Source: an uncultured bacterium (GTDB lineage Bacteria > Verrucomicrobiota > Kiritimatiellia > PWTM01). From it: 64,000 nt of DNA. The stretch spans positions 1-64,000 of the forward strand of contig CALLFZ010000017.1 of NCBI GenBank assembly GCA_938010045.1. Direction: 5' to 3'. Shown one piece after another: positions 1-9,135 of the stretch (positions are counted from its first letter, which is position 1; each line of letters opens with the position of its first letter). The notes under the pieces were generated by a model. That model did no database searches. It saw only the letters and a list, made by a program, of their open reading frames with translations, and had not been told where the DNA came from. Position numbers and translations under genes: made by a program.

Positions 1-174
1 GCCGCGGCCGCGGCGGCGGAGGAAGCATCGGGCGAGACGGTGCAGCAGCTCCAGCAGCAGCTCGAGCAGGCGGTGGCCGAGGAGCGGTATGAGGATGCCG
101 CGCGTCTTCGAGATCGCATTGCGGCCCTGCGCGGTGGAACGACGTCGCACAGCCGGACGAAGGATACGCCGTGA
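1..174 (+). CDS. mcsA: McsA C-terminal end (partial), UVR-motif protein
   Basis: An open frame runs in from the window edge and ends at TGA 172-174, giving the last 57 residues of a protein. It holds a UvrB/UvrC-type (UVR) helix-loop-helix motif, around EERYEDAARLRDRI, followed by a short polar tail. McsA proteins carry zinc-finger CxxC pairs and then a C-terminal UVR motif, and they activate the arginine kinase McsB. The zinc fingers would lie outside the window, so the call rests on the UVR motif and the position directly before mcsB. The stop overlaps the GTG start of mcsB by four bases (GTGA). Other UVR proteins are possible but unlikely in this setting. Confidence 0.75.
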   Translation, partial: AAAAAAEEASGETVQQLQQQLEQAVAEERYEDAARLRDRIAALRGGTTSHSRTKDTP

Positions 175-1244
175 CGCTTGAGGAGTTCCTTCGTTTGGAG
201 CCCGCGGAGGAGGGGTGGATCGGCGGGGGCGAGATAGCGGTGAGCAGCCGCATCCGGCTGGCGCGAAATCTGGCCGGGCGCCCGTTTCCAGGTCGGGCGG
301 GGGAGGAGGTATGTGACGAGATCTGGGCTTCCTTGCGTCCGCGGCTGGCGGCGCTGCCGGTGATGCATCCGTCAGTGGCGGTAGGGGGCGAGGAGCTCGG
401 GTCGTTACAGCGTCAGATTCTCGTCGAGCGCCATCTGGCCAGCCGTGAGTTTGCGATGCGCAGCCGCGGCAGCGGGATTGTGGTTCGGACCGACCACACC
501 TTATCGGTGATGGTGAACGAGGAGGACCACCTCCGGTTGCAGGCGCTGGGGCGCGGGTTGTGTCTTGGTGAGCTCTGGGAGCGCATGGGCGCCCTCGACC
601 GCGCGGTGGAGGGCATTGCCCCGATCGCATTCTCCGACCGATGGGGGTACCTGACGGCGTGTCCGACGAACGTCGGCACGGGCTTGCGCGCGAGCGTGAT
701 GTTGCACCTGGCCGGACTGGGAATCTTGGAGGAAATGGGCCAGGTGGTGCGTGGCATTCAGAAGATCGGCATGGCCGTGCGGGGGCTTTGGGGTGAGGGC
801 AGCGAGGCGGTGGGCCACCTGTATCAGATTTCGAATCAGGTGACGCTGGGCGAGCGTGAGGAGACCCTGATCGGCCGCTTGGATGGTCTCGTCCGGGAAG
901 TGATGGAGCACGAAACCAATGCGCGGCGGCGTTTGCTGAAGAGCCGGGAGACCGCGCTGCGGGACCACGTGGGGCGGGCGGTGGGGATTCTCGCCAACGC
1001 GTATTTGCTCAGCGCCCGGGAGGCGGTGGCTCACCTGTCGACCTTGCGGCTGGGGGTGGACGTGGGTATGTTGGATCGGCCGGAACGGGTCGCGGTGGAC
1101 CGTATGCTGCTGTGGGTCCAACCGGGCCACGTACAGCTTCTCGCGGGTCGGGAGCTCGATTCTCGTGAACGCGACGAGTTCCGGGCGAGTCTGATCCGTG
1201 GGTGGTTGAATCCACCGCGGCGGCGTCGAACGACGAAACGATGA
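171..1244 (+). CDS. mcsB: Protein arginine kinase McsB
   Basis: The 357-residue product matches the full length of McsB, a kinase of the phosphagen (creatine/arginine) kinase fold. It phosphorylates arginine side chains and so marks proteins for ClpC-ClpP degradation. The N-terminal SSRIRLARNL block and the catalytic loop TACPTNVGTGLRAS, with its conserved Cys, are intact. The GTG start overlaps the mcsA stop and the TGA overlaps the clpC ATG, so mcsA-mcsB-clpC read as one coupled operon. No Shine-Dalgarno site is obvious, which fits coupling. The family is best known from Firmicutes (ctsR-mcsA-mcsB-clpC) but also occurs elsewhere. No ctsR is visible; the upstream side is cut off. Confidence 0.95.
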   Translation: MTLEEFLRLEPAEEGWIGGGEIAVSSRIRLARNLAGRPFPGRAGEEVCDEIWASLRPRLAALPVMHPSVAVGGEELGSLQRQILVERHLASREFAMRSRGSGIVVRTDHTLSVMVNEEDHLRLQALGRGLCLGELWERMGALDRAVEGIAPIAFSDRWGYLTACPTNVGTGLRASVMLHLAGLGILEEMGQVVRGIQKIGMAVRGLWGEGSEAVGHLYQISNQVTLGEREETLIGRLDGLVREVMEHETNARRRLLKSRETALRDHVGRAVGILANAYLLSAREAVAHLSTLRLGVDVGMLDRPERVAVDRMLLWVQPGHVQLLAGRELDSRERDEFRASLIRGWLNPPRRRRTTKR

Positions 1245-3742
1245 ACAACTTTACGGAACGGGCACAGAGGGTCCTGCGGTTGGCCCAGCAGGAGGCCGAG
1301 CGGTTCAACCACGGGTTCGTGGGGACCGAGCACCTGTTGCTGGGACTTCTCGCGTTGGGCGACGGGGTGGCGGTCTCGGTGCTGCGCAAGATGGGCGTGG
1401 ACCTCGACATGCTGCGGATGGAGGTCGAGAAGGCCCTCGGCGTGGGGCCGGAGACGAAGACGATCGGCAACATCCCGTTCACACCACGTGTGAAGAAGGT
1501 GCTGGCGTTGGCGGCGAGCGAGGCGCGCGCGCTGAACCACTCATACCTTGGGACGGAGCACATCCTGCTGGGATTGCTTCGCGAGGGCGAGGGCGCGGCC
1601 GCGCAGATCCTCAAAAATCTGAACATCGATCTCGAAAAAACCCGCATCGCGATCATGAAGGAGCTCGATCCCGACTTCGAGCCGGGACCGGCGGCGAGCG
1701 GCGAGTCGGCGGACGACGAGGGCGATGTGGCCGAGCCGTTCGGCGCTCCACCGGGCGGTGCGCCGTCGCGCAAGGCCGGCAAGACGCCGGCGCTCAGCAC
1801 GTTCGGCCGCGATCTCACCGAATTGGCGGCCAAGGACGCGCTCGATCCCGTCATCGGTCGCGGATCGGAGATTGAGCGGGTGATTCAGATCCTGTGCCGG
1901 CGGACGAAGAACAACCCGGTGCTGATCGGCGAGGCTGGCGTCGGTAAGACGGCGATTGTCGAGGGCCTTGCGCAGGCCATCGCGGCGGGCGATGTGCCGG
2001 AGCTGCTGCGCGACAAGCGCGTCGTCACGCTCGACCTCGCGCTGTTGGTGGCGGGGACCAAATACCGGGGGCAGTTCGAGGAGCGGCTGAAAGCGGTGAT
2101 GGATGAGATCCGCCGCCTCAAGAACGTGATTCTGTTCATTGATGAGCTCCATATGCTGGTTGGCGCTGGCTCGGCCGAGGGCGCGATGGACGCGGCCAAC
2201 ATCATTAAGCCAGCCCTTTCGCGCGGCGAGATCCAGTGCATTGGCGCGACGACGCTCGCGGAGTACCGGAAATTCATCGAGAAGGACGCGGCCCTCGAGC
2301 GGCGGTTCCAGATCGTGATGGTGCGCGAGCCAACGGTCGAGGAGACGATCCAGATCCTCGAGGGGCTCCGTCCGCGCTACGAGCGACATCACCACGCCAA
2401 GTTCAGCGACGAGGCGGTCCGGCTGGCCGCAGAACTTTCCGCGCGATACCTGACGGACCGGTTCCTGCCCGATAAAGCAATTGATGTCATCGACGAGGCC
2501 GGGGCGCGGGCCCGCATCCGGACCATGACACGGCCGCCGGAGATCAAGGCACTCGAGCGTCGCATTGACGAGGCGAGGCGCGCGAAGGAAACGGCGATCG
2601 CACGGCAGGATTTCGAGGAGGCCGCTCGTCGGCGCGACGAGGAGCGGCGGTGCCGCGAGGAGCTCGACTCGGCGATCGAAGCCTGGCGGCGCAAGCGGGA
2701 CGAAACGATTGTCTCGGTGGACACCGACGACATCCTGAACGTCATCGCGAAGTGGACCGGCATTCCTGTGACGCGGATGGGTGAGGAGGATATGACGCGG
2801 CTGCTTCGCATGGAGGCGGAACTGGAGCGGCGCGTGGTGGGCCAGTCGGAGGCGGTTTCGGCGGTGGCGAAGGCGTTGCGGCGTTCTCGGGCTGACCTGA
2901 AAGACCCGCGGCGGCCGATCGGTTCCTTCGCGTTTCTCGGTCCGACCGGCGTCGGCAAAACGCTGCTCGCGAAGGCGCTCGCGGAATTCATGTTTAACGA
3001 TCCCGACGCGCTGATCCAGATCGACATGTCCGAGTACATGGAGAAGTTCAGCTCGTCGCGGCTCGTGGGCTCGCCGCCGGGTTATGTCGGATATGAGGAG
3101 GGGGGGCAGCTCACCGAGAAAGTGCGCCGGCGACCGTACTCGATCGTTCTTTTTGACGAGGTCGAGAAGGCGCATCCGGACGTCATGCACATGCTGTTGC
3201 AGATCCTCGAGGAAGGGAAACTGACGGACGGTCTCGGCCGCACGGTCTCCTTCAAGAATACGATCATCATTCTCACCTCGAACCTCGGCGCCGAGCTGGT
3301 TCGCAAGGGCGGCACCCTGGGCTTCGGTGCGTCATCGGCCGATGAGAGCTATGAGTCGCTCAAGCAGCGGATGCTCGACGAGGCGCGGCGGATTTTCAAA
3401 CCGGAGCTGTTGAACCGGATTGACGAGATCATCGTGTTCCGTCCGCTCGGGCGCGAGGACATCGTGAGCATTCTCGATCTCGAGCTGGCCAAGGTTCGGG
3501 AACGGATTGCGGCGCGCCGCATTGAGTTGATCTTGACGCCTGAGGCTCGTCAATTCCTCATGGACAAGGGGTTCAATCCGCAGTTCGGCGCCCGGCCGAT
3601 GCGCCGCGCGATCGAGCGATACCTTGAGGATCCGCTGGCGGAATACATCCTGAAGGGCGGCGTGCAGGGCGAAACCATCGAGGTCCGCGTCGAGGGTGAC
3701 CATTTGATGTTCTCGCAGCCGGCCGGCACGGCCGCCGGCTGA
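1241..3742 (+). CDS. clpC: ATP-dependent Clp protease ATP-binding subunit ClpC
   Basis: The 833-residue product is a Hsp100 unfoldase that feeds substrates to ClpP in the cytoplasm. In order it has two Clp-N repeats (about residues 1-145), a first AAA+ domain with Walker A GEAGVGKT at 230-237, a middle domain with a UVR motif near 450-475, and a second AAA+ domain with GPTGVGKT at 567-574, then the ClpB-D2-small domain. The UVR-bearing middle domain separates ClpC from ClpA and ClpB. I start it at ATG 1241, which overlaps the mcsB stop as ATGA. A longer reading from 1202 exists but adds residues foreign to the family, whose members begin MNNFTERAQ-like. The acyltransferase follows after two bases. 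Confidence 0.97.
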   Translation: MNNFTERAQRVLRLAQQEAERFNHGFVGTEHLLLGLLALGDGVAVSVLRKMGVDLDMLRMEVEKALGVGPETKTIGNIPFTPRVKKVLALAASEARALNHSYLGTEHILLGLLREGEGAAAQILKNLNIDLEKTRIAIMKELDPDFEPGPAASGESADDEGDVAEPFGAPPGGAPSRKAGKTPALSTFGRDLTELAAKDALDPVIGRGSEIERVIQILCRRTKNNPVLIGEAGVGKTAIVEGLAQAIAAGDVPELLRDKRVVTLDLALLVAGTKYRGQFEERLKAVMDEIRRLKNVILFIDELHMLVGAGSAEGAMDAANIIKPALSRGEIQCIGATTLAEYRKFIEKDAALERRFQIVMVREPTVEETIQILEGLRPRYERHHHAKFSDEAVRLAAELSARYLTDRFLPDKAIDVIDEAGARARIRTMTRPPEIKALERRIDEARRAKETAIARQDFEEAARRRDEERRCREELDSAIEAWRRKRDETIVSVDTDDILNVIAKWTGIPVTRMGEEDMTRLLRMEAELERRVVGQSEAVSAVAKALRRSRADLKDPRRPIGSFAFLGPTGVGKTLLAKALAEFMFNDPDALIQIDMSEYMEKFSSSRLVGSPPGYVGYEEGGQLTEKVRRRPYSIVLFDEVEKAHPDVMHMLLQILEEGKLTDGLGRTVSFKNTIIILTSNLGAELVRKGGTLGFGASSADESYESLKQRMLDEARRIFKPELLNRIDEIIVFRPLGREDIVSILDLELAKVRERIAARRIELILTPEARQFLMDKGFNPQFGARPMRRAIERYLEDPLAEYILKGGVQGETIEVRVEGDHLMFSQPAGTAAG

Positions 3743-3744
3743 CC

Positions 3745-4683
3745 ATGTCCGCGTTCGATTCCGACCGTACCGTCCCGACGGGCTACCCGAGGGCGGCGTT
3801 GATCGTGTGGTTGAACCGGCTTCAAACCTGGATACAGGCTCGTCCGTACGAGGCAGCCCTCCGGTGGGGTGAACGGGTGGGCAGAGTTTGGTGGTGGGTA
3901 TCCCGCCGGCGTCGCACGGAGGCCGAGGCGGCGGTGCGTCTCAGTCTGCCCGACGTCGGCGAGTGTGGGGCACGTCGGATCGTGCGAGATATGTTTCGGC
4001 ATCTGGGCACGAACGTTGCCGAATCCCTCTGGTTGACGGCCGAACGGATCGGCGGGTTCGTGGAGGACCGGATTCGGATCGAGGGCATGGAGCACGCCGA
4101 GCGGGCGCGCGCGCAAGGGACGGGGGCCCTGATCCTGACCGCGCATCTGGGCAATTTCGATCTCTTGTGCTGCGCCGCGCCGGCGATTGGGTTTCCGTTG
4201 TCAACTGTCGCGAAGCGCATGCGCAACACGGCGGCGGACGCATGGATTCGCGATCGTTGGCGTTCGTTTGGTGTGGACGTACTGCCGCCGCGCAATTCGA
4301 TCCGGGATTGCATCCGGGCCGTTCGCGAGGGACGTCTGCTGGGGTTCATGTTGGATCAGAACATGACCCGCGATGAGGGCGTGTTTGTGGAGTTTTTCGG
4401 GCGGCCGGCGTGTACGACCACGGGGCTCGCGGTGCTGGCGGCCTACACGGGGGCGCCGGTGATGCCGGTGTTCGTACACCGCGAGCACGACGGACGGCAC
4501 CGTATCCGCGTGCTGCCGCCGTTGGAGCCGCCGGCGGGGCGCGAGCCGGAGTCGCTACGGGATGCCACACAGAGCTACACGCGGGTGATTGAAGCGCAGG
4601 TCCGCGCACATCCGGAGCAATGGATTTGGTTACACCGACGGTGGCGGACCCGCCCGCCGGCGCCGCACGATGAACGCGTTTGA
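3745..4683 (+). CDS. LpxL/HtrB-family lipid A-type acyltransferase
   Basis: The 312-residue protein belongs to the lysophospholipid/lauroyl acyltransferase family, which adds secondary acyl chains to lipid A precursors at the inner membrane. The catalytic HX4D motif is HLGNFD at residues 134-139. The late block EQWIWLHRRW is the usual C-terminal signature of LpxL-type enzymes. The start ATG lies two bases after the clpC stop, so it is probably co-transcribed with the protease genes. The last 14 bases overlap pgpA. Donor and acceptor cannot be told from the sequence. The presence of lpxA at 51591 supports a lipid A role. Confidence 0.85.
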   Translation: MSAFDSDRTVPTGYPRAALIVWLNRLQTWIQARPYEAALRWGERVGRVWWWVSRRRRTEAEAAVRLSLPDVGECGARRIVRDMFRHLGTNVAESLWLTAERIGGFVEDRIRIEGMEHAERARAQGTGALILTAHLGNFDLLCCAAPAIGFPLSTVAKRMRNTAADAWIRDRWRSFGVDVLPPRNSIRDCIRAVREGRLLGFMLDQNMTRDEGVFVEFFGRPACTTTGLAVLAAYTGAPVMPVFVHREHDGRHRIRVLPPLEPPAGREPESLRDATQSYTRVIEAQVRAHPEQWIWLHRRWRTRPPAPHDERV

Positions 4684-5167
4684 GCGTCCATGGAGCCCGG
4701 TGGAGTGGGCCGCCAGCGGGTGGGGGCTCGGGCGGGTCCCGTGGATGCCGGGCACATTCGGCACGATTCCGGGCGTGTTGATCGTCGCCGCGCTTTGGCC
4801 GGCGCTGCCAGGCGGATGGGTGGCGCCGGCCATCATCGCTCTCCTGCTGGCATGGGCGGCGGTGCCGCTGTGCGGGGAGGCGGAGCGTCGGCTCGGCGTG
4901 AAGGACGACCGACGGATCGTCGCCGACGAATACCTATCGTTTCCCATTGCCATGATCGGTCTTCCCGTGACGCGGGGTGCGTGGTGGGTGCTGCCGATGG
5001 TGTTTCTGGCGTTTCGGTTGTTTGACATTCTGAAGCCGTGGCCGGCACGCGAATGCGAAAGGCTCCGCGGAGGGTGGGGAGTGGTGCTCGACGACGTCGT
5101 GGCCGCGCTGTATGCGTTGGTCTGTTGTCACGGGTTGTACAGGACAATTCTGTATTACCAGACGTGA
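4670..5167 (+). CDS. pgpA: Phosphatidylglycerophosphatase A
   Basis: The 165-residue integral membrane enzyme dephosphorylates phosphatidylglycerol phosphate to phosphatidylglycerol. The N-terminal block GLGRVPWMPGTFGTIPG, the acidic ADEYLSFP segment and the late LDDVVAA segment are typical of PgpA, and several hydrophobic helices span the rest. I place the start at ATG 4670, inside the end of the acyltransferase gene (14-base overlap), because upstream in-frame residues are not PgpA-like. The pairing of two lipid enzymes behind clpC suggests an envelope-maintenance operon. Confidence 0.92.
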   Translation: MNAFERPWSPVEWAASGWGLGRVPWMPGTFGTIPGVLIVAALWPALPGGWVAPAIIALLLAWAAVPLCGEAERRLGVKDDRRIVADEYLSFPIAMIGLPVTRGAWWVLPMVFLAFRLFDILKPWPARECERLRGGWGVVLDDVVAALYALVCCHGLYRTILYYQT

Positions 5168-5210
5168 TGGCTTGGGGTCGGGCGACGGCGTGCCGCGGGG
5201 CGGTTTGACC

Positions 5211-5951
5211 ATGTGCGGGCGGTACAGTTTTGCATTGCGCAAAGACGAGGTCGCCGCGGCTCTCGGTTTGGATCCATCGGCGCTGCCAGACGAGATCTAT
5301 CCCCGTTACAACATCGCGCCCGGTCAAATGGCTGTGGTCGGGATCCCCGAGGCGGCCGGCTGCCGGTTGGTCCACGCGCGATGGGGGATCCGGACCTCGC
5401 GGAGCGTGGCGTCGGGCGTGGCACCGCTGATCAACATTCGCGCGGAAAGTGTGCTCGCGGGGCGGCCGGTTGGACGCTGGCTCGCGGGTCGGCGCTGCGC
5501 GGTGCCTGCGAGCGGTTTTTTTGAGTGGAGCGCTCGGGGACGGGTTCGGCAGCCATGGTACTTTTCCCGCGCGGATGGCCGGCCGTTTGTGTTCGCAGGT
5601 TTCTGGGCGCCGGCGGCGCCGGACGGCGCGATCGAGTATGCGATCGCGACGACGCGGCCGAATTCGGTGGTGGCCCGCGTGCACGATCGAATGCCCGTGA
5701 TCCTCACGGATGAACGATTGAGCGAATGGCTCGATCCCGCGATCGCGTCGGCAGATCGTGTGCCCGGCTGGGCGGAGCCATTCCCGGCCGAGGTGATGCA
5801 ATCATGGCCGGTTTCCCGTCGGGTCGGCGATGTGCGCACCGACGACCCTTCCTGCATCGCTCCACTTGCGGGCATGACCGAAGGGGACGAGGCGGATCTA
5901 TTTGATGGGCACCGCTGCCCGTACCGCCGCCACGTTCCGCCATGCTCTTGA
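5211..5951 (+). CDS. SRAP-domain abasic-site processing protein (YedK/HMCES family)
   Basis: The 246-residue protein fits the SRAP family, which forms a covalent DNA-protein crosslink at abasic sites in single-stranded DNA. The catalytic Cys must follow the initiator Met, and this fixes the start at ATG 5211 (MCGRYSFAL); an in-frame start at 5112 would bury it. Other family residues are present: N75 and R77 in INIRAES, E105 in PASGFFEW and H158 in HDRMP. It follows pgpA after 43 bases on the same strand and may share its transcript. Downstream the sequence becomes AT-rich and non-coding. Confidence 0.93.
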   Translation: MCGRYSFALRKDEVAAALGLDPSALPDEIYPRYNIAPGQMAVVGIPEAAGCRLVHARWGIRTSRSVASGVAPLINIRAESVLAGRPVGRWLAGRRCAVPASGFFEWSARGRVRQPWYFSRADGRPFVFAGFWAPAAPDGAIEYAIATTRPNSVVARVHDRMPVILTDERLSEWLDPAIASADRVPGWAEPFPAEVMQSWPVSRRVGDVRTDDPSCIAPLAGMTEGDEADLFDGHRCPYRRHVPPCS

Positions 5952-6180
5952 TCGGTTCGGTCACTTTTCTTGATATTTTTCGCTTCATAATTTCAAAAAC
6001 GATAGAGGCCGACGAGCTTGCGAATGATGGTGTGTATTTATAAGTTATTCGTAATCAGTGTAGTAAGGTCCATTGTGTGGATTTGAACCCGCCGGGGAAT
6101 GACGGGTTCTGCGCCTCGATCCGGCATTTGGCACGCATATTGCTCCACCTGCGGCAGGGTACGGGAATGAGGGCTGTGCG
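5952..6180. other. AT-rich intergenic region
   Basis: This 229-base gap is clearly more AT-rich than its surroundings, especially 5965-6060. It probably ends the SRAP transcript and holds the promoter of the small gene at 6181. I see AT-rich hexamers but no -35/-10 pair with good spacing, and no convincing terminator hairpin. Confidence 0.5.
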
Positions 6181-6399
6181 ATGAAAGTGAGCAATGGGTA
6201 CTCGGCGGACGGTGTGTCGCAGGTGACGATGTCATCCGTGATGAGGGAGCCGATCGCTCGTCCGATTCGCGGTCCCGCGGCGCACCAACATCATTGGTCC
6301 GTGTATCTGGTGTTTGCTTCGTTCTGTTTGCTCATCGCGGGGTTGGCTTCCGATCCCCGGTTCCAGCAGATCGTGCGTGAGTGGTTTCTGAGTCGGTAA
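6181..6399 (+). CDS. Small single-pass membrane protein, unknown function
   Basis: This 72-residue open frame is not recognised as any family. After a polar, basic N-terminal half with a His pair (HQHHW), a hydrophobic segment (about residues 40-57, VYLVFASFCLLIAGLA) should form one membrane helix, followed by a short amphipathic tail ending EWFLSR. Support for a real gene is its isolated position, the AT-rich region before it and the strong intrinsic terminator that starts 27 bases after its stop. The ribosome-binding site is weak. It could be a small regulatory or structural membrane protein; no function is assigned. Confidence 0.55.
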   Translation: MKVSNGYSADGVSQVTMSSVMREPIARPIRGPAAHQHHWSVYLVFASFCLLIAGLASDPRFQQIVREWFLSR

Positions 6400-6426
6400 A
6401 TTCCCACAATCCCTCCCCAGCCCAGA

Positions 6427-6457
6427 CCCCCCGGTGGCTCCCACCGGGGGGTTTTTT
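6427..6457 (+). terminator. Strong intrinsic terminator
   Basis: A perfect 11-base-pair stem (CCCCCCGGTGG at 6427-6437 with CCACCGGGGGG at 6441-6451) has a CTC loop and is followed by six T at 6452-6457. It ends the transcript of the small membrane protein gene. A short A-rich complement on the other side means it may also help stop zwf transcription arriving from the opposite direction. Confidence 0.93.
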
Positions 6458-6528
6458 GCCGGTTGGGGCGCGAAGAGGGGCGATCAGGTGCCCGGCTGAG
6501 CGGTTGGGATACGGGGCGAACTGAAATC

Positions 6529-8100
6529 TTAACGCGGGCCATCGGCGGCGGGCGTGTGCCACTCGGTATCGTAGTTCGCGAAGATCGAGGCGGCCTCGCG
6601 GGGCCCCCAAGTGCCGGCCGGATAAAAATACAACGGCGCTCCGGTGTCCATCGTCTCCCAGGCGTGGAGGATCGGATCCACGACGCGCCACTGGGCCTCG
6701 ACCTCGTCTGAACGGGTGAAGAGCGTGGAATCTCCGCGAATCGCATCGAGGAGGAGCCGTTCGTAGGCCTCGGGCAACGCGCCGGGCCAGCGATCGGCAT
6801 AGAGGAAATCCATCACGACGTCTTCCACCTGAACCTGCATACCGGGCCGCTTCGCTGAGAATCGCAGCGCGATGCCCTCCGCAGGCTGGATTCGGAAGAT
6901 CAGCCGATTCGGCCGGGCGGCCGTGAGGTCGCAGACATCGCCGACACATTCGACGGTCTCAAACAGCTGGAGCGGCGGCACGCGGAACTGCACCACGATC
7001 TCGGTCACGCGCCGCGCCAGCCGTTTTCCCGTACGCAGGTAGAACGGCACGCCGCTCCAACGCCAGCTTTCAATGTCGAGCCGGAGGGCGGCGAAGGTGG
7101 GCGTGTTCGAGTCGGGCGCGACGCGTTCCTCCGCGCGATACGCGGGGACGGCACGGCCCTCGATCGTACCCTCCGTGTACTGGCCGCGAACCGCAACGCT
7201 GTCCACGCAGCCAGGCGCAATGGGTACGATGGACTGCAACACCTTCACCTTTTCGTTTCGGATCGCATCGGCGGTGAGGCGGGCGGGCGGCTCCATCGCA
7301 ACCAGGCACAACAGTTGCATCAGGTGGTTCTGCACCATGTCGCGAACCACACCGGTCGCATCGTAAAACGCGCCGCGCCCGCTCTCCATCCCCACGGTTT
7401 CCGCGGCGGTGATTTGGATGTGGTCCACGTACTGACGGTTGAACAGCGGCTCGAAAATCCCGTTCGCGAACCGAAACGAAAGGATGTTCTGGACCGTTTC
7501 TTTGCCGAGGTAATGGTCAATGCGATAAATCTGCGACTCGTCGAGATAGGTGAGCGACATGCGATTCAGCGCACGGGCGGTGGCCAGGTCGCGCCCGAAC
7601 GGTTTCTCAATGACCACTCGGCTCCAGAGCGGGTCGAAGGGCGTGCGGATCAGACCGTGCTCGCTGAGCGCGCGGATAATGACCTCGAAGAGATCGGCTT
7701 TGACCGACAAATAGAACAGATGGTTGCGCGGAAACGGCGGGGTGTGCTGAAGCCGTTCGCGCAGCGAGTCGAAGGCCTGCGGGTCGGACTCGATGTCGCC
7801 AACGTGGTAGTAAAGGTGGCGCAAAAAATCGTCGAGGGGAGGCTCAGGAATCGGACGCGACGCAAAGCGCCGGATCGAGTCGGCCATCCACTCGCGAAAC
7901 GATTCATCGGTGTAGGAGCGGCGGGCGAAGCCGACGATCGCGTAGTCGGGGGGTAGCAGGCCGCGGCTGTGGAGCGAGCAGAGCGCCGGCAAGAGCTTCC
8001 GGTGTGTGAGATCGCCGGTGGCTCCGAAGATCACGAGTGTGAACGGATCGCGCGCTCGCAGGGAGGACGCCGGGGTAGCGGAGGCCGCATCGCTCGTCAT
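6529..8100 (-). CDS. zwf: Glucose-6-phosphate 1-dehydrogenase
   Basis: The 523-residue enzyme oxidises glucose 6-phosphate to 6-phosphogluconolactone with NADP+ (or NAD+) and opens the oxidative pentose phosphate pathway. The dinucleotide-binding loop GATGDLTHRKLL starts at residue 26 and the active-site signature RIDHYLGKE contains D195-H196. I start it at ATG 8100. The open frame extends further upstream, but that sequence covers the promoter and leader hairpin. The gene is monocistronic and converges with the small gene at 6181. The next pathway step may be the lactonase-family protein at 20011, though that one looks exported. Confidence 0.96.
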   Translation of the reverse strand: MTSDAASATPASSLRARDPFTLVIFGATGDLTHRKLLPALCSLHSRGLLPPDYAIVGFARRSYTDESFREWMADSIRRFASRPIPEPPLDDFLRHLYYHVGDIESDPQAFDSLRERLQHTPPFPRNHLFYLSVKADLFEVIIRALSEHGLIRTPFDPLWSRVVIEKPFGRDLATARALNRMSLTYLDESQIYRIDHYLGKETVQNILSFRFANGIFEPLFNRQYVDHIQITAAETVGMESGRGAFYDATGVVRDMVQNHLMQLLCLVAMEPPARLTADAIRNEKVKVLQSIVPIAPGCVDSVAVRGQYTEGTIEGRAVPAYRAEERVAPDSNTPTFAALRLDIESWRWSGVPFYLRTGKRLARRVTEIVVQFRVPPLQLFETVECVGDVCDLTAARPNRLIFRIQPAEGIALRFSAKRPGMQVQVEDVVMDFLYADRWPGALPEAYERLLLDAIRGDSTLFTRSDEVEAQWRVVDPILHAWETMDTGAPLYFYPAGTWGPREAASIFANYDTEWHTPAADGPR

Positions 8101-8112
8101 GATGTGTTTCCC

Positions 8113-8133
8113 GGCCGCGCGGACGGCGCGGCC
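8113..8133 (-). promoter_or_regulatory. 5'-leader hairpin of zwf
   Basis: A perfect inverted repeat (GGCCGCGC / GCGCGGCC, loop of five) lies 13 bases before the zwf start codon. By the promoter below, it would begin almost exactly at the transcript 5' end. Such 5'-terminal hairpins can stabilise mRNA or limit ribosome access. The hairpin is seen directly; its role is inferred. Confidence 0.6.
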
Positions 8134-8140
8134 GTCGCAT

Positions 8141-8168
8141 AATGTAGCGACGGGGGCAGGCGCGTCAA
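8141..8168 (-). promoter_or_regulatory. zwf promoter
   Basis: On the minus strand TTGACG (8168-8163) and TACATT (8146-8141) are separated by 16 bases, a good match to a housekeeping sigma promoter. Transcription would start near 8134, leaving a leader of about 34 bases. Confidence 0.65.
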
Positions 8169-8192
8169 CCGGACGTTTACGCGAGCCGATGG

Positions 8193-8909
8193 CGCGGTTG
8201 AGGAGTGAGCAGTCAATACCGGCGCAGAGGAAGGGAGGCATGTATTGTTTGCGCCAACGCCCCGGCGCCATTCGCCGATGTTTCTCGCGCACTCGAACAA
8301 CAACAAATGTTTCGTCCATCCAGCCCTTCCCGGGGACAGGCACGCACCGCCGGCACGTACCATCGGCGGGGCACTCGGCGATCGTCGCCACGCGTCCGCC
8401 GGCATGGAGTCGGCCTGGGGGGCGACAGGTACTTCACTGGGGGCCGTGGTCGCGGTGAACCGTAGGGGGTTGCCAAATGCCGCTCCCGATGGGGCCCGGT
8501 TGGTCCGACTGCCACTGATGTTCGCAGACAGGCGAACCGCTGATCCTTTGCCGCTGTGTTCGTTTCACACAACAGGGAGGCCTCCACGGGTCGAGCCGAG
8601 CGTGGCGGTCGGAGTTTCTCCGGCCAGTGTCTGTCCCCGGTTTCGATTGGGGACAGGCGCATGCGCAGGCACATGCGCAGACGTCGCGACGAATTGATTT
8701 CCAAGTGGCTGTGATTTCTTGTCGGGAGCCTGTGCCCATGGAGAGCCGCGGTCACTGTTGAGCGATTCCGCGCCGAAGTCCGCGAGCATCGAGGCCATGC
8801 TTTGCGGCGCGCAGAGCTGGCTGGTGCGGTACTGGGAAGAGGCACACGTGCTCCTCACGGCATCTAGAGCTCTCGTCTCACCCCTCAAACCCATCCACTG
8901 AGCGATCGG
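8193..8909 (+). repeat. Dispersed noncoding repeat element, copy A
   Basis: This stretch between divergent zwf and the beta-helix gene has no credible gene. It is one of three diverged copies of one element (others 18948-19895 and 59789-60442), all in the same orientation. The shared left module includes TTGTTTGCGCCAACGCCCC (from 8245) and CCATTCGCC (8268-8276). Then comes GGGGACAGGCAC (8332-8343) and a middle block shared with copy C that includes GAGCCGAGCGTGG (8593-8605). TTCGATTGG follows near 8642, and the right module contains CGTCTCACC (8874-8882) and ATCCAC (8893-8898). Short frames inside are not conserved as proteins. The remaining bases to 9052 show nothing clear. Confidence 0.7.
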
Positions 8910-9052
8910 CTGATGTTCATCCGGGCGCGATGAGATCTCATGAGAGGGCCTCGTCTGCGCGGGCGCTGGCCGGCTTTTTTTCGTGGCCTGGGGTGTGCCG
9001 GAGAGGCTGGGGCGCACCTCTCGGCCGAGGAGCGGCGATTCCGTTGGCTCCC

Positions 9053-9083
9053 TTGACAATTCAGGCGGGTGGAGAAATAGAAT
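9053..9083 (+). promoter_or_regulatory. Candidate promoter of the beta-helix/TSP3 operon
   Basis: A perfect TTGACA (9053-9058) is followed by TAGAAT (9078-9083), but the 19-base spacing is longer than ideal. It lies about 50 bases before the start codon at 9136, which has a GGAGG ribosome-binding site at 9123-9127. Confidence 0.45.
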
Positions 9084-9135
9084 CGAAGAGAGGGCGCACC
9101 ATGACCGCAGGGTGTGCAATATGGAGGATGCATTC

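Noticed and set aside
1541-3190. A 549-codon minus-strand frame opposite clpC.
   Set aside because: It is antisense to a clear ClpC and is His/Arg-rich shadow coding typical of GC-rich DNA.
8205-8845. Overlapping frames on both strands in element A.
   Set aside because: Open only because of GC richness; no start signal, family likeness or frame conservation with copies B and C.
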